Positions 7,324 to 7,382 of a stretch of 7,382 nt of DNA are shown piece by piece. The position numbers and the translations under genes are program-made. Under the pieces are notes generated by a model. The model was given only the letters and a program-made list of their open reading frames with translations, made no database searches and had not been told where the DNA came from. Source of the DNA: FEN-1297 sp046705645 (GTDB lineage: Bacteria; Bacteroidota; Ignavibacteria; Ignavibacteriales; Ignavibacteriaceae); contig JBJKQE010000220.1 of NCBI GenBank assembly GCA_046705645.1, forward strand, positions 1 through 7,382, written 5' to 3'. The first letter of the stretch is position 1. Each line of letters starts with the position of its first letter.

Positions 7324-7382
7324 TGTCATGCAGAACTTGATTCAGCATCTAAAAATGTTGAAAAAATGAAGATTCCGAATCA
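7324..7382. repeat. Palindromic dispersed-repeat-like element, cut by the 3' window edge
   Basis: TGATTCAGCATCT (7338-7350) and AGATTCCGAATCA (7370-7382) are inverted copies matching at 11 of 13 positions, with the right arm still running at the window edge. The left arm also folds on itself: ATGCAGAA (7328-7335) pairs with TTCAGCAT (7341-7348) around CTTGA with one mismatch. From memory, GTCATnCTGAACTTGnTTCAG-type sequences are a common intergenic repeat in Bacteroidota and relatives; the present copy is divergent. The preceding stretch 7145-7323 shows no convincing gene, RNA or terminator. Confidence 0.55.

Overview
The window is AT-rich and has four genes complete in the window plus one cut by the 5' edge, all on the + strand. 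It looks like the chromosome of a member of the Bacteroidota/Ignavibacteriota (FCB) group. The reasons are two TonB-dependent receptors that each begin with a carboxypeptidase D-like regulatory domain (the 'xxEVVVTG'/'xxDVTVNA' linker style), a subclass A2 class A beta-lactamase, and one good match to the Bacteroidota -7 promoter box (TAnnTTTG). The exact genus cannot be named from the sequence.

Layout: (1) 1-222 is the C-terminal end of an SGNH/GDSL hydrolase. (2) 376-1278 is a secreted serine beta-lactamase of the VEB/PER type with all catalytic motifs intact. (3) 1503-1862 is a small, unrecognised, histidine-rich exported protein. (4) 2118-4502 is a TonB-dependent outer-membrane receptor with a strong Shine-Dalgarno sequence; the small His-rich gene lies 255 bp upstream of it, with two hairpins in between. 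(5) 4503-4747 is a repeat-rich gap with a 98-bp element bounded by perfect 15-bp inverted repeats and filled with a degenerate 10-bp tandem repeat, then a nested palindrome and a -7-type promoter box. (6) 4748-7144 is a second, different TonB-dependent receptor. (7) 7145-7382 is non-coding and ends in one side of a palindromic dispersed-repeat-like element cut by the window edge.

How the genes may work together: the beta-lactamase (periplasm) and the hydrolase are probably independent units. The most suggestive pairing is the His/Cys-containing small exported protein followed by a TonB receptor. I infer, without proof, a metal or metallophore connection. The second receptor appears to have its own promoter and is separated from the first by the repeat element. 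I see no convincing new multi-gene system; the less ordinary content is the small His-rich protein and the intergenic repeat elements.
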